Assembly (NCBI GenBank): GCA_947441615.1
Contig: CANEUH010000007.1
Coordinates: 85,344-149,343 of the forward strand
Reading direction: 5' to 3'
Length of the DNA: 64,000 nt
Origin: Bacteriovoracaceae bacterium
Lineage (GTDB): Bacteria > Bdellovibrionota > Bacteriovoracia > Bacteriovoracales > Bacteriovoracaceae
Part shown: positions 18,886-27,802 of the stretch, piece after piece
Position numbering within the stretch: position 1 is the first letter of the stretch
Layout of the letters: each line of letters opens with the position of its first letter
Notes under the pieces: generated by a model
What the model saw: only the letters and a program-made list of their open reading frames with translations
The model's database searches: none
Told to the model about the DNA's origin: nothing
Position numbers and translations under genes: made by a program

Positions 18886-19239
18886 GTGAAATTAAAAAAG
18901 AAGAAGAACAGAAGATCAGATTTCAAGGTCATGACAAAAGAAGCGAAGGCACTCAAGTTTTTGAGAGAAGCCAGGGGCTTATCAATGAGAAAGGCTGGCC
19001 TAGTTTTGGGAACCTCAGATGCATTTGTAAATCATAGTGAGCATGGACGAATTGACCTTACCCCGAACATTATTATGCGGTTTCTTAACGCCTACGGATT
19101 TGAATATGAATATTTTAAGAAAATAGTGGAAGGGAAAATTGATATTCCTGAAAGTCAGCTAGAAGAATGCATCGGCTTATTAAAAAGAATGAGTCCCGAA
19201 AAGTTAAAGACCGTTAAAACAATTTTGCAAAGTTTTTGA
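18886..19239 (+). CDS. XRE-family transcriptional regulator, element A
   Basis: About 117 residues; the HTH lies at ~15-70 (KALKFLREARGLSMRKAGLV ... SDAFVNHSEHGR). I chose GTG 18886 because TTGGAG lies 6 bases upstream and because the resulting start MKLKKKKNRRSDFKVMTKEA aligns end to end with the paralogue at 50829-51182 (MQIKKIKRRRSDTKVMTKEG). The C-terminal half (LEECIGLLKRMSPEKLKTVK) is shared too. Position at the left end of both elements suggests control of excision or of the element's genes. Confidence 0.85.
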   Translation: MKLKKKKNRRSDFKVMTKEAKALKFLREARGLSMRKAGLVLGTSDAFVNHSEHGRIDLTPNIIMRFLNAYGFEYEYFKKIVEGKIDIPESQLEECIGLLKRMSPEKLKTVKTILQSF

Positions 19240-19246
19240 GGTTTAA

Positions 19247-19402
19247 ATGAAATCAATAATAGAATTGGCCGTAGTCATTTCATTAATGGCATTTGCGGCT
19301 GGTAATCTACCAAAGATCGTGAAGAATGCAAAAAAAGCTCAGCTATATCTTCTCAAAGAAAGCAGTTCAAGCAATTGGGGAAAGCCTTGGACTCCCGATT
19401 AA
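19247..19402 (+). CDS. Small secreted or membrane peptide, 51 residues
   Basis: ATG at 19247, 8 bases after the XRE stop, to TAA at 19400. The N-terminus MKSIIELAVVISLMAFAAG looks like a signal or membrane segment; the rest is short, basic, then ends SNWGKPWTPD. No family recognised. Close linkage to the regulator supports a real gene but the size makes it uncertain. Confidence 0.4.
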   Translation: MKSIIELAVVISLMAFAAGNLPKIVKNAKKAQLYLLKESSSSNWGKPWTPD

Positions 19403-19446
19403 TAATAACATTGACTTTACGTATCTTTTCCGTAATAGTGTTTGTT

Positions 19447-19695
19447 ATGAAAATTCTAGACGCTATCCATGCTTTAATACTTCATGACCAGAAAATATTA
19501 AAGCCGGGAAGAACCCTATTAAAAAATGTTTCTGGAGAAATTTATAAATTCATTCGTGTCGATACTAAGCTTAACTGGCCAAGACTTATAGCTAGGGACA
19601 GTAAAGGTATTGATTGCATTCTAAACGCACAAGATTTGAAGAATTGTGAATTTCAAATAATTCAGCATGAGATTACCATGGAGCCGGTAGATTAA
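19447..19695 (+). CDS. Hypothetical small protein
   Basis: 82 residues from ATG 19447 (MKILDAIHALILHDQKILKP). The frame is open upstream to a TTG at 19375, which would overlap the previous small gene. The sequence has a compact beta-rich look (GEIYKFIRVDTKLNWPRLIA) but no known motif. It lies between the regulator and the metal module. Confidence 0.4.
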   Translation: MKILDAIHALILHDQKILKPGRTLLKNVSGEIYKFIRVDTKLNWPRLIARDSKGIDCILNAQDLKNCEFQIIQHEITMEPVD

Positions 19696-19797
19696 AATAT
19701 GCAGCACGGAGTCGATAAACATTAGATATCGTTAAGATTAAAACACTTAGTCAATCTAGTTGAACAATATGGTCTGTTATGGTTATATGTGGTTCAA

Positions 19798-20124
19798 ATG
19801 AATTTAAGATATCTAGCTCTTCTATTTTTATTCTTATTTAATTTTTCAGCGACTGTATACGCTGACTCAATTCATTTCGATTTGCCTTCAATAAGTAACG
19901 AGAAGATAGCGCATGAAGGTCATATTTCAACAAATGCAACTGATGCGGATGAAGACGAACATTGTACTAATCATGACTGCTGCCACCAAAATCATATTCA
20001 TTATTATCTGCTTCCACTAGTTGAGCTAAGTTTTAGTTCATATTCAGAAGAATACAATTTCCCAGAATATACCTCTGCAGTACTTAATAACTACTCAGAC
20101 GTCATCAAACCACCCCTCGTCTAA
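19798..20124 (+). CDS. Small secreted His/Cys-containing protein, metal module
   Basis: 108 residues; signal peptide MNLRYLALLFLFLFNFSATV. A metal-ligand cluster follows: DEDEHCTNHDCCHQNHIHYY (~residues 54-73), with five His and three Cys. Such small proteins often precede HME-type RND pumps and may bind or sense the metal in the periplasm. A GTG at 19789 would add three residues. It lies 54 bp before the pump gene. Confidence 0.6.
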   Translation: MNLRYLALLFLFLFNFSATVYADSIHFDLPSISNEKIAHEGHISTNATDADEDEHCTNHDCCHQNHIHYYLLPLVELSFSSYSEEYNFPEYTSAVLNNYSDVIKPPLV

Positions 20125-20178
20125 TTTTTTGTCACGCTAGAGAACTGTCCAAAATTTAAAATTGAAGAGTTAAAAACT

Positions 20179-23100
20179 ATGTTGGATTTATTAATCCGCT
20201 ACTCGCTTCGCCATAGAATGCTTGTGACGGCAGTTACCGCTTTGATCGCCTCTTATGGATTTTACATTATAGTTAATTTACCCGTGGATGTGTTCCCGGA
20301 TCTAAATAAGCCTACTGTAACAATCCTGACTGAGTCAGGTGGTATGGCGCCTGAAGAAATTGAAACATTCGTGAGCTTGCCACTTGAAACAGCTTTAAAT
20401 GGTTTACCTGGTGTTACGCGGGTCAGGTCTACTTCCGGTATAGGACTCTCTGTCGTTTATGTAGAGTTTGATTGGGGTACAGATATTTATCGCAACAGGC
20501 AGCTCGTTGGTGAGAAACTTTCACTTATACGTGAGAAGCTTCCTAAAAATGCTATCGCCACGATGGGACCGATTGCTTCTATTATGGGAGAGATTCAGCT
20601 GGTTGGATTGACCTCACCAGATGGAACAGTTTCTCCATTAGAACTCCGTACGATTGCTGACTGGGTAATAAGGCCAAGATTATTAAGCATACCAGGGGTA
20701 GCGCAAATTATTCCAATGGGCGGAGGAGTAAAGCAGTTCCAAATCTTGATTTCTGCAAAACGATTACAAACTTATAGATTGACCTTAGAGGATGTTGAAA
20801 CTCATTTATCTTCTATCTCCGTTAATACAACGGGTGGATTCATTAACAAGGGTGGCAGTGAATACCTTATTCGAAATCTCGGTACGACCAAATCTACCGA
20901 TGAAATCGAAGGATCAGTTGTAGGTATTCATTTTGGTAAACCCATCCTAGTTAGAGATATTGCTGAAGTTAAAATCGGGCCTTCAGTAAAGAGAGGCGAT
21001 GCCAGCATAAATGGTAGTCAGGCAGTTTTGATGAGTATTCACAAACAACCAGGCGCCAATACAATTGAACTTACCCATAAAATAGACGACGCCATTGGTG
21101 AACTGGAAAAAAGTTTTCCAAAAGGTGTGAAACTTCAAAAAGAGTTATTCAAACAAGCTCACTTCATTGAGTCTGCAATTGAAAACGTCAAAGAGGCATT
21201 GCGAGATGGAACAATTCTCGTAGTTATAATATTATTTATTTTTCTAGCAAATTTTAGAACCACCGCCATAACATTAACTGCTATTCCATTATCACTGGTA
21301 ATCACAGCAATTGTTTTCAAATTATTCGGCATTAGTGTTAACACAATGACACTTGGAGGCTTGGCTGTAGCCATCGGTGAATTGGTCGATGATGCCATTG
21401 TAGATGTAGAAAACGTATATAGGCGATTGAAAGAAAACAAATCTCTGGCAAATCCATTGCCACAGCTACAAGTCATTTTCAATGCTTCAAGCGAAGTTAG
21501 AAACTCGATTGTTATTGCAACAGTAATCGTTGTGCTCGTGTTTATTCCTCTGTTCAATCTATCAGGACTTGAAGGAAGACTTTTTATCCCTCTTGGTATT
21601 GCTTACATTATTTCCCTGATAGCTTCACTTTTCGTATCACTTACAGTGACTCCTGTAATGTGCTCTTACCTTTTAACAAAAGGGGAAATGATAGAGCATA
21701 AAGATACAAAATTTGTGACTTGGTTAAAGATAAAAGATGGGAAGCTCCTGAATTGGTCTCTCGAGCATCCCAAAAAAGTGATTGGCGTACTAACACTTCT
21801 TTTTTTGGGTGCGCTTGCTTTAATTCCATTTATGGGTAAAGACTTTCTTCCTAAGTTCAATGAAGGGACGGCGATGATTTCTGTAATCGCTCAACCAGGA
21901 ATATCTCTCCCAGACTCAAATGATTTAGGAACTAAAGCGGAAAATATCATCATGGCAATTCCCGAAGTTAAGTCTGTCTCTAGGAGAACAGGACGAGCCG
22001 AAATGGATGAACATGCTGAAGGTGTGAATAACAGCGAAATTGATGTGGATTTTAAATCAGAGGGAAGACCTAGAGATGTCGTATTAAATGAAATAAGAGA
22101 AAAACTTGAGACTCTTGGAGCTTATGTAGGTGTAGGGCAGCCTATTTCACATCGTCTGGATCACTTACTTTCAGGAGTAAGAGCACAAATCGCAATCAAA
22201 CTTTTTGGGACTGATTTGAAAGTCTTGAGAGCAAAAGCGTTTGAAATCCAAGAAAGTATAAAAGATGTTAAGGGATTAGTAGATCTTCAAGTTGAACAAC
22301 AAGTTTTAATACCACAGGTTAAAATTCAGTTACTCAGAGAAGAGGCTGCTAAGTATGGGATAGTTTCCGGCGAGCTTGCAAATATGCTTGAGCTTGCTCT
22401 CAATGGAGAGGCAGTTGGCCAAATTATAGATGATCAAAGAATTTTTAACGTATTCATGAGGTTTGATGATGAATCTCGGGGTGATCTTGAATATATCAAA
22501 AAAACATTAATTAAGATTATGCCAGATGGAACCCAGGTCTCAATTGCTGATGTTGCAGACGTTTTTGAATCTACTGGTCCGAATATTATCAATAGAGAAA
22601 ATGCCCAAAGAAGAATCATTATTCAGGCCAATGCACATGATAGGGATCTTAATAGTATAGTTTCTGAGATTAAAACAAATGTAGAAACTAAAGTTCAGTT
22701 ACCTCCAAACTACTTCTTGCAGTATGGAGGCCAATTTGAAAGCCAGCAAGAGGCTACTCGTATGATTATCATGCTGGGGTCTTTGTCTTTGATTGGGATT
22801 TTTGTCGTCTTGTTTGCACATTTCAAATCTTCATTCATAGCAGTCCAAATCATGCTCAATATTCCAATGGCGATCATTGGAAGTCTAGTTGTCTTATTTT
22901 GCACAGAAAGACTTTTCTCTGTCGCGTCTATGGTGGGAATGGTTACTCTGTGTGGGATTGCAAGTCGAAATGGTATTATGATGATTTCCCATTATCTACA
23001 TTTGATGAAGTATGAAGGAGAAGTCTTTTCAAAACACATGGTCATTCGAGGCTCTCAAGAGCGGTTAGTCCCAGTTCTTATGACGGCACTAACAGCAGCT

Positions 23101-23298
23101 TTAGCCTTAATTCCTCTTGTGCTTTCAAAAGGTCAACCCGGTAAGGAAATTTTGTATCCAGTGGCACTTGTGATTGTAGGAGGACTCTTCAGTTCAACTC
23201 TACTGGATATCATTGTAACACCAACTGTATTTTATAATTATGGACGGAAGTCAGCTGAAAATAGTTTGAAAGATGAAAACACAAAACACGAAGTATAA
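20179..23298 (+). CDS. Heavy-metal efflux RND transporter permease (CzcA/CusA-like)
   Basis: 1039 residues, the standard RND length, with 12 membrane segments in two blocks around two large periplasmic loops. HME-type features are DVFPDLNKPTVTILTESGGM near the N-terminus and the TM4 proton-relay stretch AIGELVDDAIVDVENVYRRL. It pumps divalent or monovalent heavy metal ions from periplasm or cytoplasm through an outer-membrane channel. It is followed by a small His-rich protein and a TolC-like gene. No gene for the usual ~400-residue membrane-fusion protein (CzcB/CusB) is present in the operon, which is odd. Confidence 0.93.
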   Translation: MLDLLIRYSLRHRMLVTAVTALIASYGFYIIVNLPVDVFPDLNKPTVTILTESGGMAPEEIETFVSLPLETALNGLPGVTRVRSTSGIGLSVVYVEFDWGTDIYRNRQLVGEKLSLIREKLPKNAIATMGPIASIMGEIQLVGLTSPDGTVSPLELRTIADWVIRPRLLSIPGVAQIIPMGGGVKQFQILISAKRLQTYRLTLEDVETHLSSISVNTTGGFINKGGSEYLIRNLGTTKSTDEIEGSVVGIHFGKPILVRDIAEVKIGPSVKRGDASINGSQAVLMSIHKQPGANTIELTHKIDDAIGELEKSFPKGVKLQKELFKQAHFIESAIENVKEALRDGTILVVIILFIFLANFRTTAITLTAIPLSLVITAIVFKLFGISVNTMTLGGLAVAIGELVDDAIVDVENVYRRLKENKSLANPLPQLQVIFNASSEVRNSIVIATVIVVLVFIPLFNLSGLEGRLFIPLGIAYIISLIASLFVSLTVTPVMCSYLLTKGEMIEHKDTKFVTWLKIKDGKLLNWSLEHPKKVIGVLTLLFLGALALIPFMGKDFLPKFNEGTAMISVIAQPGISLPDSNDLGTKAENIIMAIPEVKSVSRRTGRAEMDEHAEGVNNSEIDVDFKSEGRPRDVVLNEIREKLETLGAYVGVGQPISHRLDHLLSGVRAQIAIKLFGTDLKVLRAKAFEIQESIKDVKGLVDLQVEQQVLIPQVKIQLLREEAAKYGIVSGELANMLELALNGEAVGQIIDDQRIFNVFMRFDDESRGDLEYIKKTLIKIMPDGTQVSIADVADVFESTGPNIINRENAQRRIIIQANAHDRDLNSIVSEIKTNVETKVQLPPNYFLQYGGQFESQQEATRMIIMLGSLSLIGIFVVLFAHFKSSFIAVQIMLNIPMAIIGSLVVLFCTERLFSVASMVGMVTLCGIASRNGIMMISHYLHLMKYEGEVFSKHMVIRGSQERLVPVLMTALTAALALIPLVLSKGQPGKEILYPVALVIVGGLFSSTLLDIIVTPTVFYNYGRKSAENSLKDENTKHEV

Positions 23299-23312
23299 CA
23301 AAAAGGACAGTT

Positions 23313-23735
23313 ATGAAATTATCACTAAATGCTCTTGCCCTCGTATTCATTTTATCCACTTCAGTAAGTGCGCATGATGGTCACAATCATGGACCTGGTC
23401 AGGTGCAACCTACTAAAGGTGGAGTGATCATGAAGGGTGAGAAGTTTTTCCTTGAAGTTGTTGGTTCTGATAAAGATGTTAAGTTCTATCCATTGAAGCA
23501 GGTAGATGCAAAATCTATGATGTTAAAGCCTATTCCATTGAAAGATGTCAAATTAGCTGCAACTTTCACATTGCCTAGAGGAAAGAAAAACGAACCAGTC
23601 ACTTTGAAAGGTGAGGGGGATCATTTTGTTGGAGCGATCGATGCCAAGAAGAGTCATCGATACCAAATCGATGTTGCAATCGAGACCATGGGTGAAAATG
23701 AAAAATTAACTTATCAAATTGAGCCTCAGGAATAG
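23313..23735 (+). CDS. Periplasmic His-rich protein of the RND operon
   Basis: 140 residues; signal peptide MKLSLNALALVFILSTSVSA then HDGHNHGPG, a metal-binding His cluster. The remainder is a beta-rich domain of the kind found at the N-terminus of some CzcB-type adaptor proteins (GGVIMKGEKFFLEVVGSDKD). It may deliver metal to the pump or stand in for part of the missing adaptor. It sits 14 bp after the permease and 2 bp before the TolC-like gene. Confidence 0.7.
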   Translation: MKLSLNALALVFILSTSVSAHDGHNHGPGQVQPTKGGVIMKGEKFFLEVVGSDKDVKFYPLKQVDAKSMMLKPIPLKDVKLAATFTLPRGKKNEPVTLKGEGDHFVGAIDAKKSHRYQIDVAIETMGENEKLTYQIEPQE

Positions 23736-23737
23736 CA

Positions 23738-24997
23738 ATGAAGCGTACCCATCTATTTCTAGTATTCTTGATTTGCTCTTTACAGTGCATGGCCAATGAA
23801 TCGGCTATGAACCTTGAGTTTGAAGATCTGGAAACATTGATCAAAACCAAAAATAAGAAAGTAGCTGCAACGACACTTGAGCTTAGAGGAGTTGAAAAAA
23901 GACTCGGTTATCTTAAGAGGTCTTTCATTCCTACGGGTGAAGCTTGGGTGGGACAAGAAAAGTTCCAAACAGGTCCTTACGAAACTATGAATGAGCCCAT
24001 GTACTCTCTGAGAGCAAACGTAAATCTTTATCGAGGCGGAAGAGATTACTTGGAAGAAGTTTCCCGTAAGGCCCAGAAGTCAGGGATGGAAGTTCAAGCA
24101 CAGCAAGTTTTTCAGAATGAATTATTTGAAGCTAGGGAGTTGTATTGGAATCTTGTTTATCTGAGAGAAATTTCTACGCTTTATGAAAGTACATTGAAAC
24201 AAAATGAAAACAACTTAGGTAAAGCTGTGAAAAGAATAAACTCTGGTCTTTCTACCCGAGTGGATAGATTAGAATTCGAGATTTCTGAAACTCAATTGAG
24301 TCAAGACATGGCCCGGATTACAGTAGCCATTTCAACAACTCAAAGAAGAATTTCAGCCCTGTTAGGTCTTAATGCTGAAACGCAATTTAACACTATTTCT
24401 CAAATTCCTCATGATCACAATGACACAACTCCAACTCAAACTATGGATTTCAATTTATTCCGAGATGTCAGACTTGAATTAGCAAATAAGATTGATTTTG
24501 AGGCACAAGGGAAAATTTTGAAAAGATGGTGGACACCAAATGTTGATGTCTATGCTGAATCCATTCTTTATAACTTTCGAGAAAGAAGTTTCTATACTCA
24601 GAATGATCAGATTGATAATGCTCTTGGTATTAGGCTTTCATTCCATTTTGATGGTCTACAAAGACAGTATGATGGAGAATCATTAATCGCAAAATCATTA
24701 GCATCTCAACTGCGTGCAGATCAAATAAAAATTGAAGCTGAAGCCTCATTTAACACTGCCAGACAAGAACTTGCCCTTCTTCATGAACTGATTCATGAAG
24801 GCGAGAAAAACGTCGAAAAGGGTGCTGATTATTTGAGAGAAACACAATCAGAATATGCAAGGGGAGTAAAGAACTCACCCGATGTATTGAGTGCCACTTT
24901 AAAGCAACTTGAATTCAAGAAGAGATTTGCGGAGCTAAGACGTGATTACGCCATTGCGAAAGCCCAGATTCAATCCTTAATGGCAAGTAACCCATGA
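23738..24997 (+). CDS. TolC-family outer membrane efflux protein (CzcC-like)
   Basis: 419 residues; signal peptide MKRTHLFLVFLICSLQCMA. Long amphipathic helices with repeated E/Q/L/R heptads and paired OEP repeats (TLIKTKNKKVAATTLELRGV ... SPDVLSATLKQLEFKKRFAE) are those of the OEP/TolC family. Three copies would form the channel through the outer membrane for the RND pump. A second TolC-like gene follows 0.7 kb downstream, at 25731. Confidence 0.85.
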   Translation: MKRTHLFLVFLICSLQCMANESAMNLEFEDLETLIKTKNKKVAATTLELRGVEKRLGYLKRSFIPTGEAWVGQEKFQTGPYETMNEPMYSLRANVNLYRGGRDYLEEVSRKAQKSGMEVQAQQVFQNELFEARELYWNLVYLREISTLYESTLKQNENNLGKAVKRINSGLSTRVDRLEFEISETQLSQDMARITVAISTTQRRISALLGLNAETQFNTISQIPHDHNDTTPTQTMDFNLFRDVRLELANKIDFEAQGKILKRWWTPNVDVYAESILYNFRERSFYTQNDQIDNALGIRLSFHFDGLQRQYDGESLIAKSLASQLRADQIKIEAEASFNTARQELALLHELIHEGEKNVEKGADYLRETQSEYARGVKNSPDVLSATLKQLEFKKRFAELRRDYAIAKAQIQSLMASNP

Positions 24998-25068
24998 AAA
25001 TTTTACAAACATTAAACATCCTGAAAATGAACCTGTTATTGTCCATTTTCAATAAAAAGAGGTCTGAA

Positions 25069-25728
25069 ATGAGAACATTAATCTCCTTAATCGTTATCAC
25101 CCTATCACTCGTGGCTTGTAGTAAAAACGACAATCGCATGAAGGAAAAAGCGGCTATTGAAAGTGAATCTTCTACGGCTTCTCAACTCCGTGTAGAAAAT
25201 GAGAATCAAGCTAAAAAAGCTGAAAAGATGGAGCTGGAGCTAGCAAAGCGGCATCGTTTTTACCAGTCGGTGAAGGGTACATACGAGGGCGAAGTTCAAA
25301 CAGCGATCGGAAAAATGAAAATAGAAATTACTTTCACACCAAGTAAGGCCCCTGTTACTAGAAACCGAGTCCGACAGTTAGAGGAAATTACCACAGAAAT
25401 TAATGAGCTAAAATTGACCGCTCATGCCATACAGTCGGCAGTAAATATTCCTGAGTCGGCCGTTGGATGTCCTGGAGTTACTGTAGCTGACGATATCATG
25501 AAGGGAGAACTCACAATTTCTTCACCTACCTGTCCTAATCTTTATTTGATTAAGATCACAGAGAAAGGAATTACAGAATCTTCAGTTTTAGATTCATTAA
25601 GGGCTGCCCAAGTTGCTAACCAAATTTTTAATGGTGATTTAGTGGAAATTGACAGTCTTTCAGGTCAGCTTAAGACTTCTACATATGCTTCCAAAGTAAA
25701 ATTTGTAATTCATAAAGTGGTAGATTAA
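25069..25728 (+). CDS. Lipoprotein with coiled-coil segment, efflux operon
   Basis: 219 residues; lipobox at MRTLISLIVITLSLVAC. A coiled-coil region (about 30-70) rich in Glu/Lys precedes a globular part with two Cys pairs (VGCPGV, SPTCPN). The frame is open 25 codons upstream, but the lipoprotein signal and AAGAGG before ATG 25069 fix the start. It is too short for a normal membrane-fusion adaptor, yet it could act as one together with the small His-rich protein. Confidence 0.65.
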   Translation: MRTLISLIVITLSLVACSKNDNRMKEKAAIESESSTASQLRVENENQAKKAEKMELELAKRHRFYQSVKGTYEGEVQTAIGKMKIEITFTPSKAPVTRNRVRQLEEITTEINELKLTAHAIQSAVNIPESAVGCPGVTVADDIMKGELTISSPTCPNLYLIKITEKGITESSVLDSLRAAQVANQIFNGDLVEIDSLSGQLKTSTYASKVKFVIHKVVD

Positions 25729-25730
25729 TT

Positions 25731-27014
25731 ATGAGAAATTTAGCATTATTAATTTTATTTATTCCAATTCTCAGTTGGGGTCAATCTACTCAAGAAGTTA
25801 AGATCAATCTAAAACAAGTTGTTGATAAGGTCAGTACTGAGAATTATAGCGTTTATCAGAACTCACTCAGAGTTTATCAAGCTAAAGAATCTATAACAGT
25901 AGCAAGAATGAACTTGCTGCCAAGGCTTAATCTCTGGAAACTTGCTAGTGCAGCATTGGAAATTTTCGCAGGCGGGCCTGCGGGTGCGGCGGCTGGTGGA
26001 TTCTCAATTGTCGAAGATATCGCTCCATTCTTAGTTCCTGCCAACTGGTTTCGTGTCAGCCAAACTAAACTTTTTTATCAAGCTGATTTACAGGGATACA
26101 AAGCTTTGTGGGCAAATGAAGTGTTAACTTCAAAAGCACTTTACCACCATATTCTTTTAGACTCTTCTTTGAAGGATCATATTCGTAGAAGCCAAGTTGA
26201 CCTAGAGAAGATTTACCAAATTGTTAAAGTAAGAGAAACATTTGGCGGATCTCCTCAAAAAGTTTCCCAAGAAATTAAAATTAGATTATTGGCGCTTGAT
26301 GAAGATTTAAGAGCTCTTGAAGTACTCATTTCGGAAGAAGAAAGCCTCCTGGCTTTTTTGATGGGTTATCCGACTGGTACAAGATTGAAAGTTACCGAAA
26401 TAGACATGCCTGATTATGACTCACTGGAGCATCTGGATTATGAAGATTTTGAATTTAGAGCAGTAGATGTCTCTCCTGAGGTTAAGCAATTTGAATATTT
26501 TATTGCAGCTGCGGACTATGCGCGGAAAGAAGTAAGTTATGCCTTTCTAGGCGCCTCTAGCCTTAGCCGGGGATTGAATGGGGGCATTTTTGATAATCTG
26601 CCTGTTCAGTCAGGACTTGGATTCGGTACTGGTGCATCTATCAGAATTGTTAAAAGTCAGAAGGAAATATTGAAAGTTCAGAAAAAAGCCGTTGAAGAAA
26701 CTGTACGTAGAAGTTTAAGGCAACTTGTTAACAATTATAATTTGGACGTAGATAATTATAAAAATCTTAAGGCCCGACAAAATCTTACAAGGAATGGTTT
26801 GCAGCAGCTTTATCAAAGAATTCAGTTCGGCGAAAATGTTGATTCACTCCAGCTTGTTGAGTCTTCCAGGAATCTCATCGAAGCTGACACTTCTATGTTT
26901 AGTGTAATGTTTAGATTTCTGAATAGCGAAGATAAGCTGTCAAGGTTGATATTTCATGGCGATTACACAAAAGCAAAAGATGCTTTAAGTCGCATTCAAG
27001 AGGAAAAAGAATGA
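25731..27014 (+). CDS. Second TolC-like outer membrane protein
   Basis: 427 residues with signal peptide (MRNLALLILFIPILSWG). Helical repeats and the late stretch GLQQLYQRIQFGENVDSLQLVESSRNLI resemble OEP proteins, but the N-terminal third has a Gly/Ala-rich segment (FAGGPAGAAAGGFSIVEDIA) unlike classical TolC. It may be a divergent channel or a membrane-anchored partner. The spacing to its neighbours (2 bp before, 4 bp overlap after) puts it in the metal operon. Confidence 0.65.
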   Translation: MRNLALLILFIPILSWGQSTQEVKINLKQVVDKVSTENYSVYQNSLRVYQAKESITVARMNLLPRLNLWKLASAALEIFAGGPAGAAAGGFSIVEDIAPFLVPANWFRVSQTKLFYQADLQGYKALWANEVLTSKALYHHILLDSSLKDHIRRSQVDLEKIYQIVKVRETFGGSPQKVSQEIKIRLLALDEDLRALEVLISEEESLLAFLMGYPTGTRLKVTEIDMPDYDSLEHLDYEDFEFRAVDVSPEVKQFEYFIAAADYARKEVSYAFLGASSLSRGLNGGIFDNLPVQSGLGFGTGASIRIVKSQKEILKVQKKAVEETVRRSLRQLVNNYNLDVDNYKNLKARQNLTRNGLQQLYQRIQFGENVDSLQLVESSRNLIEADTSMFSVMFRFLNSEDKLSRLIFHGDYTKAKDALSRIQEEKE

Positions 27015-27451
27015 AAGCAATAATTTTCTTATTACTAATAAGTATGGGTAGTGTTTACGCACAAGATATTTCTGGATCTGTTTCTAATATTACCAAACTT
27101 AAAGGTGAAGCTTTAAGTACGCTAGGATCAACTCCCTACAGAGCAAAAGAACATCAGCTAATCAAAGATTACTTCGTTGGTTTAATGGAGTTTTCTGTTC
27201 AAGCCCGGGATAATTCCAAGATGAATCGACGTCTTAATAGTTATCTTGCAAGTGGGGATATTGCTAAATTCTGTTCTGATATCCTTCTTGATACTAAGGA
27301 TTGGAATCAGATTAAGCAAAATTGTACACGTAATCGATTTTTCTTGTGCTCAGAAGAAGTGAACGAATTTCCAGAGTTTAAGAAAACTCTAAGCGGGAGT
27401 CTTTCTCCTGCCAATCTGGAAATTTTTAAAAATACTCCTGCGTGCCAGTAA
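27011..27451 (+). CDS. Hypothetical secreted protein of the metal operon
   Basis: 146 residues; signal peptide MKAIIFLLLISMGSVYA. Four Cys residues in the C-terminal half (FCSDILL, NCTRN, LCSEE, PACQ) could make disulfides in the periplasm. It overlaps the TolC-like gene by 4 bp. No family recognised; a role in metal handling is inferred from position only. Confidence 0.6.
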   Translation: MKAIIFLLLISMGSVYAQDISGSVSNITKLKGEALSTLGSTPYRAKEHQLIKDYFVGLMEFSVQARDNSKMNRRLNSYLASGDIAKFCSDILLDTKDWNQIKQNCTRNRFFLCSEEVNEFPEFKKTLSGSLSPANLEIFKNTPACQ

Positions 27452-27465
27452 AATTGAAGGGAAAT

Positions 27466-27756
27466 ATGAAACTTTTTTTAATATTGCTATTTGTTTTAGC
27501 TTTTTCTGGATGTTCTCATCATCATAATAAAACTGAACATCACCATCATCAGTTCAATAAGAAATGTGCTTACGAAGTTAGTTTGAATCACCTTGATGTT
27601 GAAGGAAAAGAAGAATTTAAGTTTGAACATGAGAACGAAGTCTATTATTTCTCCAGCAAAGAAAATATGCAGAAGTTTAAAGCTGATATTCAAGCGAATA
27701 TTTCAAAGTCCAAGACCAATTGGAAAAAGGGCCCTCCTTCCAGTAGGAGCAATTAG
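27466..27756 (+). CDS. His-rich lipoprotein with YHS-like domain
   Basis: 96 residues from ATG 27466 (GAAGGGAA upstream): lipobox MKLFLILLFVLAFSGC, then SHHHNKTEHHHHQF, then a YHS-like domain (KCAYEVSLNHL ... EVYYFSSKENMQKFKADI). YHS domains bind metals in metal-transporting ATPases and oxygenases. It is likely a periplasmic metal buffer or shuttle next to the P-type ATPase 47 bp downstream. Confidence 0.75.
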   Translation: MKLFLILLFVLAFSGCSHHHNKTEHHHHQFNKKCAYEVSLNHLDVEGKEEFKFEHENEVYYFSSKENMQKFKADIQANISKSKTNWKKGPPSSRSN

Positions 27757-27802
27757 GCCATTGTAGCTTTTTCCTAATTTTTCTTCACATTAAAGGTCAT
27801 CA

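Noticed and set aside
21159..21557. 132-codon minus-strand frame inside the RND pump
   Set aside because: It is the antisense of a conserved membrane segment; hydrophobic by mirror effect only.
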